A DNA stretch of 64,000 nucleotides from Oenanthe sinensis (lineage: Eukaryota > Streptophyta > Magnoliopsida > Apiales > Apiaceae), in contig CM053809.1 in NCBI GenBank assembly GCA_028671895.1, forward strand, positions 4,385,501 to 4,449,500, written 5' to 3'. The translations under genes were made by a program, and so were the position numbers. The notes beneath the pieces were generated by a model that did not search any database, was not told the DNA's origin, and was given only the letters and a program-made list of their open reading frames with translations. Each line of letters opens with the position of its first letter. Position 1 is the stretch's first letter. Below, piece by piece: positions 1 to 10,325 of the stretch.

Positions 1-2621
1 TTCTATTTTTTTAATGAAATTGCGAATATATAATAATTATGCATATAATTATATTCGAAAATAAAATTTTATGATTATAATATGAGGTTTGATGTTATGT
101 AATAATTGCTTGAGTACTTGGGATTGTTGCATATGTGGACTAATTATGCTTGAATTAAGATTTATGGATTAATTTCAAATGTGATGAGTTTTGTTGAGTC
201 GAAGTTAACTATATATATATAAGCTAGTACATGGATTGCAAGTTAGTCTGGAAATTGATAGTTTTCGTGATTTATTCGAATACTATTTGTGCATATTTAC
301 TTGCCTAGTTAAAGTGGTTTGGGATTGATTATGTATGATTGAATGATTGTTTGGGTCGGTTGTATTCCGACGGATAGCTCCAATTACAGAGGAAGTGCTG
401 CCAAATTTTCTAAAAACTAAAATGATTTTGTAAAACATTATTGGCACACCACTTCTGTATAGGAATGACTATCAGTCAGGAATATTGTAGATGATCTAAT
501 TGTCTATGTGATACTCGTTTGCCAGTGTAGAAGTGATTTTAGTAGAATATGTCTATAGTGGATGATATATGTGTTTAAGGGTTGCATTATCGAAAGGGTA
601 GAATAGTTAGACGTTAAAGAGGACGTCGAGAGTTTATAAGATTCTGAAAATAGTATTATTTTTGTGTAGCTACGAAGGATATTGAGGTGAAGGACAAAGG
701 AAAGGCTAAAGTAGAGAGTTAGTGTCTAGTGTAGGCGATCTACCTGTTCCACAGCTGTAGCATTCCTTGTTTGAGGCAAGTAACTACTGCCTAATCTCTT
801 TCAACTTAAATACTGTTTTATAAACTACTTTATGACCCTGCAACTATAATACCTTGTTTCAACTGTTTTAAACTATATCATGTCCTACTTTAATTGCTTT
901 ATTTAAACTGCAACCTTATGTCAGATTCAATTTCACTTTAAACTTTTCAATCCCTGAACTGTTATCTACAACTTATAAACTAGTCTTAAAAATCTTAAAC
1001 CAGTGACATTGAACTGTGACTTAAGCTGTTACCATTTTCCTTAACTACGTTTCCTTAAACTTTAATTCTGAACTTACCATTTTACTATTGCCTAACTACT
1101 GTCATGAATAAATGCCTTGCAACTGTTTTCAAAACACTTTACTATCCTGTGAATTGACCTTGCAACCTAACTTTACAACTTAGCTTGGTTTTGAATTCCC
1201 AATTCATGATTCCAGCTTACCTTACTATAACAGAAACTTGTTTTGAGAATTATCCTGGAATAAATTTTACCTCTGTTCAATGATATTAAAAATGGATTTA
1301 AATATGGAATCCGACTTTCAAGAAGTCTTTTTCATCAAATGATTTGGTAACTTTAAAAAGAAAGGTTTTGGTTATTATAGGAATTCCGATCAAAATGGTT
1401 TCTGCGGATTCCTATAGGTTGGAGGCGTAAGAGGCCGAGTGACGCCGGTCCAGCACTTTTTATGTGTAGACTATAATGAGATAGTCAATGGCTATAATGA
1501 GATAGCCCAAGGCCAATGGCAATAAGTGCCTTTATGAGTACTCCTTATGTCCAGAGGGACTTTAGTCCGTTATGGGGACTTTACGTGGCTGATCACCCGT
1601 ATTGTCTGGCGTTGTGAGAAAACTTCAACCAAAATGATTGTTTTAAACAGAAAAGGTCCTAATGAGAGGACAGTTTTATAAATGATTTGAAAAGTAAAGG
1701 TCCTAATGAAAGGACAATTTTATAAATGATTTTAAAAGCAAGGTCCTAATGAGAGGACAGTTTTAAAAATGTTTTGAAAGAATCAGTCCTAATGAAAGGA
1801 CAGTTTTATACAAATGGACTTTGAAATGATTAGTAATGAATAATGAAATGCCTTGTTATAACCTGTCATACAGCTTCAATTATCAGACGTATCTTGGGTT
1901 GACCTTGTTTCAATTGTTATACATTATTTCCTGTTATCCAGCTAACCCTGCAGATTACTTTTATACTTACACCTGGTTATTACTTTCCAGCTTCTTGTTT
2001 ATTTTGTACCAGCTATTGAAATTGTTTAACCCTGTAAGCAGTTTTATAAAAGAAAGTTTTGCGAGTAATGATTACCCTGACTAGTATGTTAATTACAATT
2101 TTGGGACAATGAGGTCCAGTAATGATTTAAAGCATGGTTTTGAGCAAAAGATTTTGTTTAAATTATATATATAAGCCTGTAGAACTGTTTTTAACCAGTA
2201 TGGTTACTTGCTGAGCTTTTGTAGCTCATTCTTTTATTTTCTAACATCTACAGCTTTTGAGAATCATGGTCCGTATTAAGCAGACTGCTCGGAAGAACAT
2301 GTCTTACATGAACTTTGCTAGGCTGGCTGAGAGGGAACAGGTAGGATCGAGGCCGAGTTGGAAGGAAAAGACTTTGTTTAGTCTTGTACTTTTATTAGTA
2401 GATCTTGAGATGATTCAGGAGTTGTAATATTATTTTCGTTGATGTAAATTTAAATATAAATGAATGTAGTAGTGTGCTTGTTTCATACCATTACCTTGAA
2501 AGGTCCAGGCGAGTAGTCGGGGTCATATTTATGCGTATTTTCTATTACTGTTATTTAGGGTGCATGCATATAGAGTGTCAGTGACGCCCCGATCTAGACC
2601 CCGGGTCGGGAGGGCGCCACA
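1..2621 (+). mobile_element. Ty3/gypsy long-LTR fragment (right end)
   Basis: Non-coding and AT-rich, running off the left edge. The right end is sharp at 2621 (CGCCACA), preceded by a GC-rich inverted repeat (CGCCCCGATC ... GGGTCGGGAGGGCG, about 2586-2616). It resembles the end of the LTR at 27396-31289: both have a 'GGCCGAGT(G/C)ACGC(C/T)GGTCCAGCA' phrase (here about 1433-1455), a short tandem array, and a terminal stretch rich in GA-type codons. No gag or pol motif is present; an 82-codon open frame at 1836-2084 has no recognisable domain. A long LTR of Tekay/Del-like type is an inference from length and end sequence. It abuts copia 3' sequence, so it is read as an insertion into that element. 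Confidence 0.6.
1655..1812 (+). repeat. 4 x 43-44 bp tandem repeat with mini-hairpins
   Basis: Four copies start at about 1655, 1699, 1742 and 1785. Each contains GTCCT-AATGAR-AGGAC, a 5-bp stem with a 6-nt loop, then TTTTATAAATG-like sequence. The stem bases are kept in all four copies although the loop and spacer vary slightly. Confidence 0.85.
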
Positions 2622-2757
2622 TCATGAAACTTTCTAACTTCCCCTTATGACATGCAATACATATATTTTTGAAGTTAAGTACACATTATTAATTATGAAT
2701 ATTCATGAACCACAATAATATGTACACAAACTTAATTATAACAGATAGGTAGCAAAA
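2622..2757 (-). other. 3' untranslated remnant of SIRE-type element
   Basis: 136 bp lie between the gypsy LTR end and the stop of the copia RNase H reading frame on the minus strand. No 3' LTR of that element is present: nothing here matches the LTR at 9125-10325. A weak purine run (AAGGGGAAG, minus strand, about 2639-2647) is not a convincing polypurine tract. TCATG at 2622-2626 would be the right copy of the target duplication of the gypsy insertion; its partner lies outside the window. Confidence 0.5.
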
Positions 2758-3111
2758 CTAACAGGTGTTAAGCATCCCCAATTCACCAACCAATCTAGAA
2801 AATGTTGATTCGTCTAGAGGTTTAGTGAATATATCTGCTATTTGACGTTCAGTAGACACAAAATGCAACGCTACAGTTCCATTTTCTACATGCTCTCTAA
2901 TAAAATGATACCTTATATCAATATGCTTAGTCCTAGAGTGATCCACGGGATTGTTGGTCATTGCAATAGCACTTGTGTTGTCACACATGATAGGAATCTT
3001 AGATACTTCCACACCGTAGTCCTTGAGTTGGTTTTTCATCCACAGTATCTGGGCCACACAGCTTCCAGCAGCAATATATTCTGCTTCAGCTGTCGAGGTA
3101 GATACTGTGTG
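2758..3111 (-). pseudogene. copia RNase H C-terminal part, behind a stop codon
   Basis: This continues the pol frame after an in-frame TAA at 3112-3114. It holds the second half of the copia RNase H: the TAEAEYIAA segment, the CDN motif (CDNTSAIAM), HIDIRYHFIRE, and the usual C-terminal 'DIFTKPL' before the natural stop at 2758. In related elements the position of the TAA is normally glutamine (CAA), so a single C-to-T change explains the break. Everything needed for an RNase H fold is otherwise present. A frame of 99 codons could start at an internal codon (3057), but independent translation is not expected. Confidence 0.85.
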
Positions 3112-6102
3112 TTATTTCTTGCTTTGCCAAGACACCAACCTTCTTCCAAGAAACTGACAGCTTCCTGAAGTGCTCTTCCTATCTATTCTACAACCTGCGT
3201 AATCTGAATCCGAATAGCCAACAAGATTAAACCCTGTATCTCTTGGGTACCAAATCCCAAGATTTGATGTTCCCTTGAGATACCTAAAAATACGCTTTAC
3301 GGCTATGAGATGTGACTCTCTAGGATCCGCTTGGAACCTTGCACATAAGCATGTAGAGAACATAATATCAGGTCTGCTAGCAGTTAAATACAAAAGAGAG
3401 CCGATCATACCTCGATAGCTTGAGATGTCTACAGGTTTTCCCGCTTTATCCTCGTCAAGCTTCGTGGTTGTTGCCATAGGAGTCTTAGCTTGTGATACAT
3501 CTTCGAGACCATACTTCTTTAATAGATCATGAATGTACTTGGTCTGGCAGATAAATATCCTGTCCTTCTTCTGACTAACTTGAATACTGAGAAAGAACGT
3601 CAGCTCTCCCATCATGCTCATCTCATACTTTGATTGCATTAACTTTGCGAATTTAGCACACAGCTTCTCATTTGCAGACCCAAAGATAATGTCATCCACA
3701 TATACTTGCATCATTATTAGATCATCTTTGCATTTCTTGTTGAAAAGCGTCTTGTCGATTACTCCTCTAGTGAAATCACTTTCTAGTAAGAAGTCTGACA
3801 GAGTTTCATACCACTTCCGCGGAGACTGCTTAAGGCCATAGACTGATTTGAAGAGGCGATAAACATAATCACAGTATTTGCTGTCGACAAACCCAGGAGG
3901 TTGATCAACATACACTTCTTCATCCAGTTCACCGTTTAAGAATGCACTCTTGACATCCATCTGATAGACTTTAAAACCATGATGTGCTGCGAATGCTAAG
4001 AACATCCTTACGGCCTCTAGCCTTGCTACTGGTGCGTAGGTTTCATCATAATCAATTCCTTCTCTTTGAGTATAACCCTTAGCAACCAGGCGGGCTTTAT
4101 TTCGTGTTACAAGTCCGTTTTCATCCAGCTTGTTTCTGAATACCCATTTTGTTCCAACAACAGATCTATTCTTTGGTCTGGGTACCAGCTTCCACACCTT
4201 CTGCCTTTCAAACTGATTGAGTTCTTCTTCCATAGCAATCACCCAATTAGCGTCATCTAGGGCTTCTTCCACCATTTTAGGTTCCAATTGAGAAAGGAAC
4301 ACTGAGTATAGACATTCATTCTCAGTGGCAATTTCAGCTCTAGCTTTTCCTCTAGTAGTCACTCCGGCATCTGGATCACCAATAATTAGCTCAAACGGAT
4401 GGTCCTTGCTCCAAGTACGATCCCTAGCAAATGTTCTTGATGACTCAGCTTGATCTTGTAAATGAAGGTGACTTTGTCTAGAAGCACTTCCACTAGCTCC
4501 TCCTGAGCCAATACTAGCTCCCCCTGAGTGAGCTGCTCCCCCTGAGTGCATACTTACTCCCCCTGAGTTAGTACCAGGTCTAACGGAAGGTGATCCCTCA
4601 GCCCTAGTGTTTTGTATTGGCGAGACACTAGACTCTTGATTAATTACATTATTTATCATTGGATCACTACCCTGCACTACAGACTCAGGAATTGTATCCA
4701 CTTCATCAATATCCATATTTTCAAATCTTAGGGAAGTGGGCTCACTGTCTTCTTTTTGTATAGAAGGGAGCTTTGAGTCGTCGAATGTGACATTAAGGCT
4801 TTCAACCACCTTGCGATCATTAAGCACAAACACCCTGTACGCTGCTACAACTTCAAGAGAATATCCAATGAAAACCCCTTCATCTGCTTTGGCATCAAAC
4901 TTTCCAAGTTGTGCATTGTCTCTTAACACAAAACATTTGGCACCAAACACGTGAAAGTACTTGATAGATGGTTTTCGTTTATTCATCAGATAGTAAGGCG
5001 TCTCATTATAGTCTTTTGTAATCAGGGTTCTGTTCTGTGTATAACACGCCGCGCTAACTACTTCAGCCCAAAAATACAAAGAAAGTCTTGACTCATACAG
5101 CATTGTCCTAGCTGCTTCAACCAGTGTCCTATTCTTCCTTTCTACCACCCCATTCTGCTGCGGTGTTCTCGGTGCTGAATACTGTCGTCTGATCCCTTTA
5201 GATATGCAGAAATCCATTAATACTGAATTCTTAAATTCTGTCCCGTTGTCAGATCGGATAGTCTTCACAGTCAGACTTGCTACGTTTTCAATTACCAGTA
5301 CATGCCTAATGATCTCATGTGGCACTTCATCTTTCGATGTCACAAACTTTACCCATGTGTATTTGGAAAAGTCATCGACTATCACCATCGCGTATCTTTC
5401 CCTTGACATTGACATAACATTAACGGGTCCAAACAAATCCATGTGAAGTAGTTGTAGGGGCTCGGTAATGCTATTCACTTGCTTATCCTTATGCGAGGCT
5501 CTTTTCGATTTTCCCATCTCACATGCTTCGCAGAGTCCATCTGGAGTAAACTCCATCTGCGGCAGCCCTCTCACCAATTCTCTCCTTACGAGATTATTCA
5601 TTGCTTTAAAGTTCAGGTGAGATAATCTTTTATGCCATAGCCAACTTTCATCAGCAGAAGCCTTGCTGTAGAAACGCATGACTTCAGACTGATCAGCAGA
5701 ATTCATGTCGGCTATGAACAAATTTGACTTCCTTACTCCTTTGAGAGCAAGGCTTCCATCCTTTTTGCTTCGAATCGAACAATCATGCTTCCCAAAGTTG
5801 AAGTCAAAACCCCTGTCGGTGAACTGACTAACACTAAGAAGATTATGTCGCAATCCTTCCACAAAAGACACGTCCTTAATGATAACATTTCCACAAACAA
5901 TCTTGCCATATCCCCTGGTGTAACCTTTGCTGTTATCTCCAAAAGTAACCACGGAGCCGGCTCTCAACACCAAATCTGTTAGCAGGGACTTATTGCCGGT
6001 CATATGCCTCGATGCTCCACTGTCCAGCACCCATATGACTTTACTCTTTTCCTGTTCACTGCCCTGCAAATCTAGAAAGATTAGGTGTTCTTCGGAACCC
6101 AA
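3112..6102 (-). CDS. copia pol: protease, integrase, reverse transcriptase, RNase H start
   Basis: About 996 codons on the minus strand. Order by residue: aspartic protease [11 protein letters not shown] (about 26-36); GAG-pre-integrase with HKRLSHLNF (about 157-165); integrase core with HMDLFGP (first Asp), IRSDNGTEF (second Asp) and [13 protein letters not shown] (Glu); Ser/Gly-rich linker around 505-540; reverse transcriptase with [11 protein letters not shown] and the catalytic YVDD; then RNase [15 protein letters not shown]. These proteins process gag-pol, copy the RNA and insert the cDNA. The frame does not begin with ATG: it is the downstream half of a gag-pol frame, entered by a frameshift near 6085-6105 relative to the upstream ORF. 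It stops early at TAA 3112-3114. All catalytic residues I looked for are present. Confidence 0.93.
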   Translation of the reverse strand: MGSEEHLIFLDLQGSEQEKSKVIWVLDSGASRHMTGNKSLLTDLVLRAGSVVTFGDNSKGYTRGYGKIVCGNVIIKDVSFVEGLRHNLLSVSQFTDRGFDFNFGKHDCSIRSKKDGSLALKGVRKSNLFIADMNSADQSEVMRFYSKASADESWLWHKRLSHLNFKAMNNLVRRELVRGLPQMEFTPDGLCEACEMGKSKRASHKDKQVNSITEPLQLLHMDLFGPVNVMSMSRERYAMVIVDDFSKYTWVKFVTSKDEVPHEIIRHVLVIENVASLTVKTIRSDNGTEFKNSVLMDFCISKGIRRQYSAPRTPQQNGVVERKNRTLVEAARTMLYESRLSLYFWAEVVSAACYTQNRTLITKDYNETPYYLMNKRKPSIKYFHVFGAKCFVLRDNAQLGKFDAKADEGVFIGYSLEVVAAYRVFVLNDRKVVESLNVTFDDSKLPSIQKEDSEPTSLRFENMDIDEVDTIPESVVQGSDPMINNVINQESSVSPIQNTRAEGSPSVRPGTNSGGVSMHSGGAAHSGGASIGSGGASGSASRQSHLHLQDQAESSRTFARDRTWSKDHPFELIIGDPDAGVTTRGKARAEIATENECLYSVFLSQLEPKMVEEALDDANWVIAMEEELNQFERQKVWKLVPRPKNRSVVGTKWVFRNKLDENGLVTRNKARLVAKGYTQREGIDYDETYAPVARLEAVRMFLAFAAHHGFKVYQMDVKSAFLNGELDEEVYVDQPPGFVDSKYCDYVYRLFKSVYGLKQSPRKWYETLSDFLLESDFTRGVIDKTLFNKKCKDDLIMMQVYVDDIIFGSANEKLCAKFAKLMQSKYEMSMMGELTFFLSIQVSQKKDRIFICQTKYIHDLLKKYGLEDVSQAKTPMATTTKLDEDKAGKPVDISSYRGMIGSLLYLTASRPDIMFSTCLCARFQADPRESHLIAVKRIFRYLKGTSNLGIWYPRDTGFNLVGYSDSDYAGCRIDRKSTSGSCQFLGRRLVSWQSKK

Positions 6103-7319
6103 TGATGTTTGGGCCCGGCATCAATAATTTTCTTTTTCTTTTCAGATACAGAAGGCTTTGCCTTGTTGCCATCAGGGACATACATCTTGACTTTGTCTTT
6201 TCCCTTGTCAACCTTGACTGGTTTGTCAGGTTTGGGAGTAGACTGGTCACTCCTAACTTTAGGAGGACTTGAAGTCTTAGCCTTTGACCCATCATGCTTT
6301 TTCTTACCACTACTAGATGTATGTTCACCAGATGTACTAGCAGTATTCATCAAATTAAAATAAGCATGCATGATGTTTACAGCACATGGCATACAATTAG
6401 GATTATTGCATTTGGCATGATTTGCATACATGTTAGGCAAAGCAGTAGTTGCAGGCATGGTATTACAACCAACAGGTTTTTCTTCCTCTACATAGAACGG
6501 GCAATAGTAATACAAATGATCAGTTTGATTACAAATATAGCATTCCTTCCTAGCTCGTGTAGATGTAGATATAGATACAGGTTCAGTTTTAACTACCTCT
6601 ACAGGTGTTTTCATTTGGTCTGACCCTGGTACCCATTGTTTATATGACACCGTCTTAGCCTCCTTGGTTCCTACACCTCTCTTAGCATAAGCACTCTTAC
6701 TCGCTCTCTTAGAAGTTGTAGGTTTTACTACTTGTTCTTCCGACTCTTTTTCCATTTTAATCTCATGTTCAATTTTAACAGCAACAGGATCTATTGTCCT
6801 AGGCTCAAACTGCTTAAAGATAGATTTTCTAACATCCCCTAAAACCTCAGGCACATTTTCTTTGACTAACACTGGCTCTAACAACTCAGCAGCCCTATTT
6901 TTCTTTTTCTGTGTGTAGTCAAGTCCTATGTTTACTTTTTCATATTTACTCTTGCCTGCCAGTTTCATATACATGTCCCTTTCTACAAAAACCTTGTTAG
7001 CGGCTTCTTTAAAAGATTGACATGTTATTTTAAGCTCAGCTAATTCATTCTTAAGTTCTTCGTTAAGGTCTTCCCTAATCTTAAGCTTGTGTTCTAAATT
7101 GTCTACCTGATTCATTAACTGCCTTTCTTTACTTTCTCCTGATTCTAATTCCTCTACCTTGGCCTCGAGAAGTCTATTCTTAAGGGAGAGTTTAGCATTT
7201 TCCTCATTAACAGCGATTAGATTCAGTTGGAGATTGTACATGTCTTTAGTCATGGCAGCTAATTCATTTTGGTACTCAGAAATAGACATTTCATTTACGG
7301 TTAGAATTGGTACCTCTGA
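6081..7319 (-). CDS. SIRE-type gag C-terminal region: coiled coil and second CCHC knuckle
   Basis: This is in frame with the upstream gag but separated from it by one TAA (7322-7320). From about residue 1 to 130 it is a Leu/Glu/Lys heptad-rich coiled coil; the middle is basic and Ser/Thr rich; a CCHC knuckle [14 protein letters not shown] lies at about residue 249-262; the end is Lys/Ser/Pro rich and runs to WVPK just before pol. Such a second gag section is usual in SIRE/Maximus elements. In this family the two gag sections are normally continuous, so the TAA is best read as a nonsense mutation; the end at 6081 is a frameshift into pol. It would act in virus-like particle assembly and RNA binding. 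Confidence 0.82.
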   Translation of the reverse strand, partial: SEVPILTVNEMSISEYQNELAAMTKDMYNLQLNLIAVNEENAKLSLKNRLLEAKVEELESGESKERQLMNQVDNLEHKLKIREDLNEELKNELAELKITCQSFKEAANKVFVERDMYMKLAGKSKYEKVNIGLDYTQKKKNRAAELLEPVLVKENVPEVLGDVRKSIFKQFEPRTIDPVAVKIEHEIKMEKESEEQVVKPTTSKRASKSAYAKRGVGTKEAKTVSYKQWVPGSDQMKTPVEVVKTEPVSISTSTRARKECYICNQTDHLYYYCPFYVEEEKPVGCNTMPATTALPNMYANHAKCNNPNCMPCAVNIMHAYFNLMNTASTSGEHTSSSGKKKHDGSKAKTSSPPKVRSDQSTPKPDKPVKVDKGKDKVKMYVPDGNKAKPSVSEKKKKIIDAGPKHHWVPKNT

Positions 7320-8630
7320 TTATTCTGAAGATTTTGCCATTAAAGCGAAGTTGCATAGCTCCTGATCTTCATCTTCATCAGACTCGTCCCAACCCTTCCC
7401 TTCAGTCACAACATACGCCCGGCTTCCCTTCTGTTGGTTGCTAACCAAGGCGTCATATTTCTTTTTCAGATCAGCATAGGATTCCTTGGGATGAATGTAT
7501 TTGGGCTTCTTGCACTCTGTTGCAAAGTGTCCCAATTCATTGCAGTTAAAGCATCTGAACTTGTTCTTGTCTACCAGGTTAGGTCTGTAGCCACTACTAG
7601 ATGTGCTACCTCGACCGCTGTAATTTCCCCGGCCACTTACACTACTACCTCTGCTGCTGCTGCTGCTTCTTCGGCTGAAAGAACTACCAAATCGTCCTTT
7701 ACTTTTTCTTGGCTTCCTGAAGCTGATATGAGCAAATTCTCGAGCAATACAAGCATATGACTTGTCTTCTAATTTGTCCAGCTCTTCAAGGGTATAATAT
7801 TCATCCTCACTTTCTTCGGATGGATCTTCAATATCTAATATCACCCTTTCAGGATTAGCAGTTTTCAATGAGACAGCTGCAAGTGCCTTTGCAGTAGACT
7901 CTTCAACTACAAGTCCAGATTCACTTACCGCTTTGTATTCTCCACTATTGTAGGATCTTCTTTTGTCATTTTGTTCTTGCTCCAGCTCGTAGGTCTTTAA
8001 AACACCATACAGCTTTTCGAGAGAAGTATTTTTCAAGTCTCTTGACTCTCGAATGGCAGTGATCATGTGTTCCAGATGTTTAGGCAAATTCAAGAGAAAC
8101 TTGATATTTGAATCTGCCAGTGGATAGACTTTATCTCTTATACTCAGCTCGATAAGCAATTTACTGTAACGTTTGTAAACATCCGCTACACTTTCTCCTC
8201 GTTCGCATCTGAACGATTCATATTCAGATATCAGAATGCGCTTGTGATTATCTCTAACTTCCTCGGTCCCCTCCATCACTACAGCCAGTTTATCCCACAT
8301 GGCTTTAGCTGTTTTTAATCCCTTTATTTGAACATAGTACTCTGAGTTTAGGGATTCAATTATGACGTTGCATAACGACGCATCCATACCAACCAACTCT
8401 TTATCTGTGTCTGAAAACTCCATTTCCTCTTTAGGAATAGACCGGGATGGTATTAGTATCCCTCCTTCCATTCGCTCTAGCTCAATTTTCATGGGTATGT
8501 ATGGACCGTTCTCCAATATTCTCAAGTATACCTTGTTTATTGATTCAAGGTAGGCTTTCATCCTTCCTGTCCATTCGTCATAATGTTGTGCATCAAACGG
8601 AGGTATCTTAAATCTGTGTGCGGCGGCCAT
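7320..8630 (-). CDS. copia gag (nucleocapsid) of SIRE-type element
   Basis: 436 codons, starting with ATG at 8630 after a 480-bp leader and ending at TAA 7322-7320. The N-terminal 250 residues form the copia gag capsid domain (start MAAAHRFKIPPFDAQHYDEW, then EYESFRCERGESVADVYKRY). A Ser/Arg/Gly-rich basic segment follows (about 315-350), then a CCHC knuckle CFNCNELGHFATEC (about 365-378) for RNA binding, and an acidic tail ending ALMAKSSE. The start is supported by the position just after the leader and by MAAA at the expected N terminus. The stop is probably a mutation within a longer gag-pol frame. Confidence 0.92.
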   Translation of the reverse strand: MAAAHRFKIPPFDAQHYDEWTGRMKAYLESINKVYLRILENGPYIPMKIELERMEGGILIPSRSIPKEEMEFSDTDKELVGMDASLCNVIIESLNSEYYVQIKGLKTAKAMWDKLAVVMEGTEEVRDNHKRILISEYESFRCERGESVADVYKRYSKLLIELSIRDKVYPLADSNIKFLLNLPKHLEHMITAIRESRDLKNTSLEKLYGVLKTYELEQEQNDKRRSYNSGEYKAVSESGLVVEESTAKALAAVSLKTANPERVILDIEDPSEESEDEYYTLEELDKLEDKSYACIAREFAHISFRKPRKSKGRFGSSFSRRSSSSSRGSSVSGRGNYSGRGSTSSSGYRPNLVDKNKFRCFNCNELGHFATECKKPKYIHPKESYADLKKKYDALVSNQQKGSRAYVVTEGKGWDESDEDEDQELCNFALMAKSSE

Positions 8631-9110
8631 TTTAATAAAGTTTAAAATTAAGATAATACACTTTTCAAATTACAATAAATTGTATTTACTTGAAAAATTA
8701 ATTATCTCACTTTAAATATCCAACACTTAATATCCAATGGGTTTTGCACTTAAGATTCAAGCAAGTTAGTTCTAATCTCAGGAACAGTAGCAGGGTCCAC
8801 CACTTTTTCAAGTCCAAACAAAAGATTGTCCACTTTCTAGTTGACAGAAGTTCGAATATGTACTTTTTGTTTAGACAAACAGTTGATTCACTTTTGGCCA
8901 CAAGAAAACCCACAAAGCTCTAAGGTACAACGTTTGTAATGTTGTACAAATATTCCTTACACCATGACTCAGAACTTTTTAGATCTATGAACTTTTCAAG
9001 AAGAAATAAATAAAAGCTTTCGGCACAAACTTCAAGAAAAATGGATCTGGGATTTTCAAGAACCAACTCAAACAACACAGTAGGATCTCTGTTAGATGTG
9101 TTTAACAGGA
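8631..9110 (-). other. 5' leader of the SIRE-type element
   Basis: 480 bp between primer site and gag start codon on the minus strand. There is no long ORF. It contains a glycine/asparagine-poor AT-rich tract just upstream of gag. It would carry the packaging signal of the element RNA; no tandem array is present, in contrast with the leader of the non-coding element at 42103-54504. Confidence 0.6.
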
Positions 9111-9122
9111 GCTCTGATACCA
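9111..9122 (-). promoter_or_regulatory. primer binding site, initiator Met tRNA type
   Basis: Minus strand TGGTATCAGAGC, two bases after the LTR end (LTR AACA, then AT, then TGGTATC...). This matches the 3' end of plant initiator methionine tRNA and fixes both the element's orientation and the LTR boundary at 9125. Confidence 0.92.
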
Positions 9123-9433
9123 ATTGTTAGGTCCAAAAGTATTGTAGAGGGGGGGTGAATACAATTGTTTTGAATAATGAGAGAAAATGATATAAATGCA
9201 GGTAATAAATGATGACACAGAATTTCAAGAATATATCTTTATATTCATTGAAGAATTTGCTACAACATTCATAAAAGCATCATAATCAGTTGAACAATAA
9301 ATACAGCAATTAAGGTTTGACTCAACTGATTCTCTCTCACTTTCTTTTTACAGTAAATGCTCTCTTTTTAAACTATACTGTAGAAAATACAGAGATTGAT
9401 AAAAAGTCTTTTTACAAATAAAACAAAGTGCTG

Positions 9434-9441
9434 CTTTTATA
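9434..9441 (-). promoter_or_regulatory. TATA box of the SIRE-type LTR
   Basis: TATAAAAG on the minus strand, about 885 bp into the LTR and about 310 bp before its end. This gives a plausible U3/R boundary. Confidence 0.6.
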
Positions 9442-9574
9442 ATGTCGTGTAGACTTGATCTTGTCCTTTTTGTGTGCGTGGCCCAATCAGGACTCGTCAA
9501 CAAAAAGTACTTTCCAACCACTCTGGATCAACCGTTCACAATAAGCCACTTGTCCCTTGAACATTAAATGCTAC

Positions 9575-9775
9575 ATATCGACCCGCATCTCGATCTAGGC
9601 CTGGACCCATCTTGATCTCGATCTTGGTTGACAATCTCGATCTCGATCTCGATCTGTGAAAATCTCGATCTCTATCTCGATCTGCCGTGGATAGAGATTT
9701 TCCTTGTAATGTTTTACTTCAATTATAAATCTCGACCCGCATCTCGATCTGCTGTGGATCGACATTTGCCTTAGC
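9575..9775 (-). repeat. TCGATC-rich simple repeat block in LTR U3
   Basis: Irregular array of the hexamer ATCTCG/GATCTC units (plus strand (ATCTCG)n), in two sub-blocks of about 9575-9700 and 9730-9772, each ending in a 'CTG(C)CGTGGAT' phrase. It lies about 135-340 bp upstream of the TATA box in the transcription sense. Confidence 0.85.
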
Positions 9776-10325
9776 AACTATGCACTCATCCAATGTTGAC
9801 CTTCTTTAGTGACTAATTGTGGATTAACCTTTATGAGCAAGTTTCCCTAGCTTCTTCAATTTCTTTTCCTCACTCAATTCAAATGAGATCTTCTATTACT
9901 GACATGAATTTGCCTCCAATGTCCTGACACTTGATGCAATGGTCTGGTTCATAAGTGACTAGTCTTGTAGGGGTTCTTGCTTCTGAATGTCAGCTCTCAT
10001 TTGTTGATTAACCTTTACATTATCCAGATGTTGATATACATTACATGAAATCACTTTGGTCTTCTTGATACTTCTTTGACATTAATTTGATTCTCCATTA
10101 GATAAGTTAGGGCATGAGCAATACTGAAATTGAACTTCTTCTCACTTATGCATCTTTGATTAACCAAATTAGTTACTTGTAGTTACCAAGTATCATTACC
10201 ATTTCTTCAGTTGATTGATTCCATGTGCTTCTTCAGTTTCTCTTGTTTTTGCTGTTGTTTTATCTTTTATCTAGTTGAGTTACATAGTAATTAAGTGTTA
10301 CAAGTTAGTACACCTATGCCTTTCA

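Larger units (their letters stand above)
2622..10325 (-). mobile_element. SIRE/Maximus-type Ty1/copia element, 3' LTR outside window
   Basis: Reading on the minus strand: 5' LTR (10325-9125), primer binding site (9122-9111), leader, gag, coiled-coil gag C-terminal part, and pol in the copia order protease, integrase, reverse transcriptase, RNase H, ending at 2758. The large two-part gag with two CCHC knuckles and the pol sequence are typical of the SIRE/Maximus lineage. Its 3' end is cut at 2622 by a gypsy insertion, so the 3' LTR should lie to the left of the window. It is the best-preserved coding element here: only three frame-breaking lesions are seen in 5.9 kb. Confidence 0.88.
9125..10325 (-). 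repeat. 5' LTR of SIRE-type element (1201 bp)
   Basis: On the minus strand it starts TGAAAGGCATAGGTG (10325) and ends ..GGACCTAACA (9125), so TG...CA ends. Near the end is the GTAGAGGGGGGG(T)GAATAC block (plus-strand spelling) found in every SIRE-like LTR of this window. A TATA box lies at 9434-9441. The plus-strand boundary at 10325/10326 switches abruptly to leader sequence of another copia family, so GATTT (10326-10330) is the expected target duplication. Confidence 0.88.

Noticed and set aside
1836..2084. 82-codon frame with aromatic-rich membrane-like sequence
   Set aside because: Within a gypsy LTR; composition reflects T-rich DNA.
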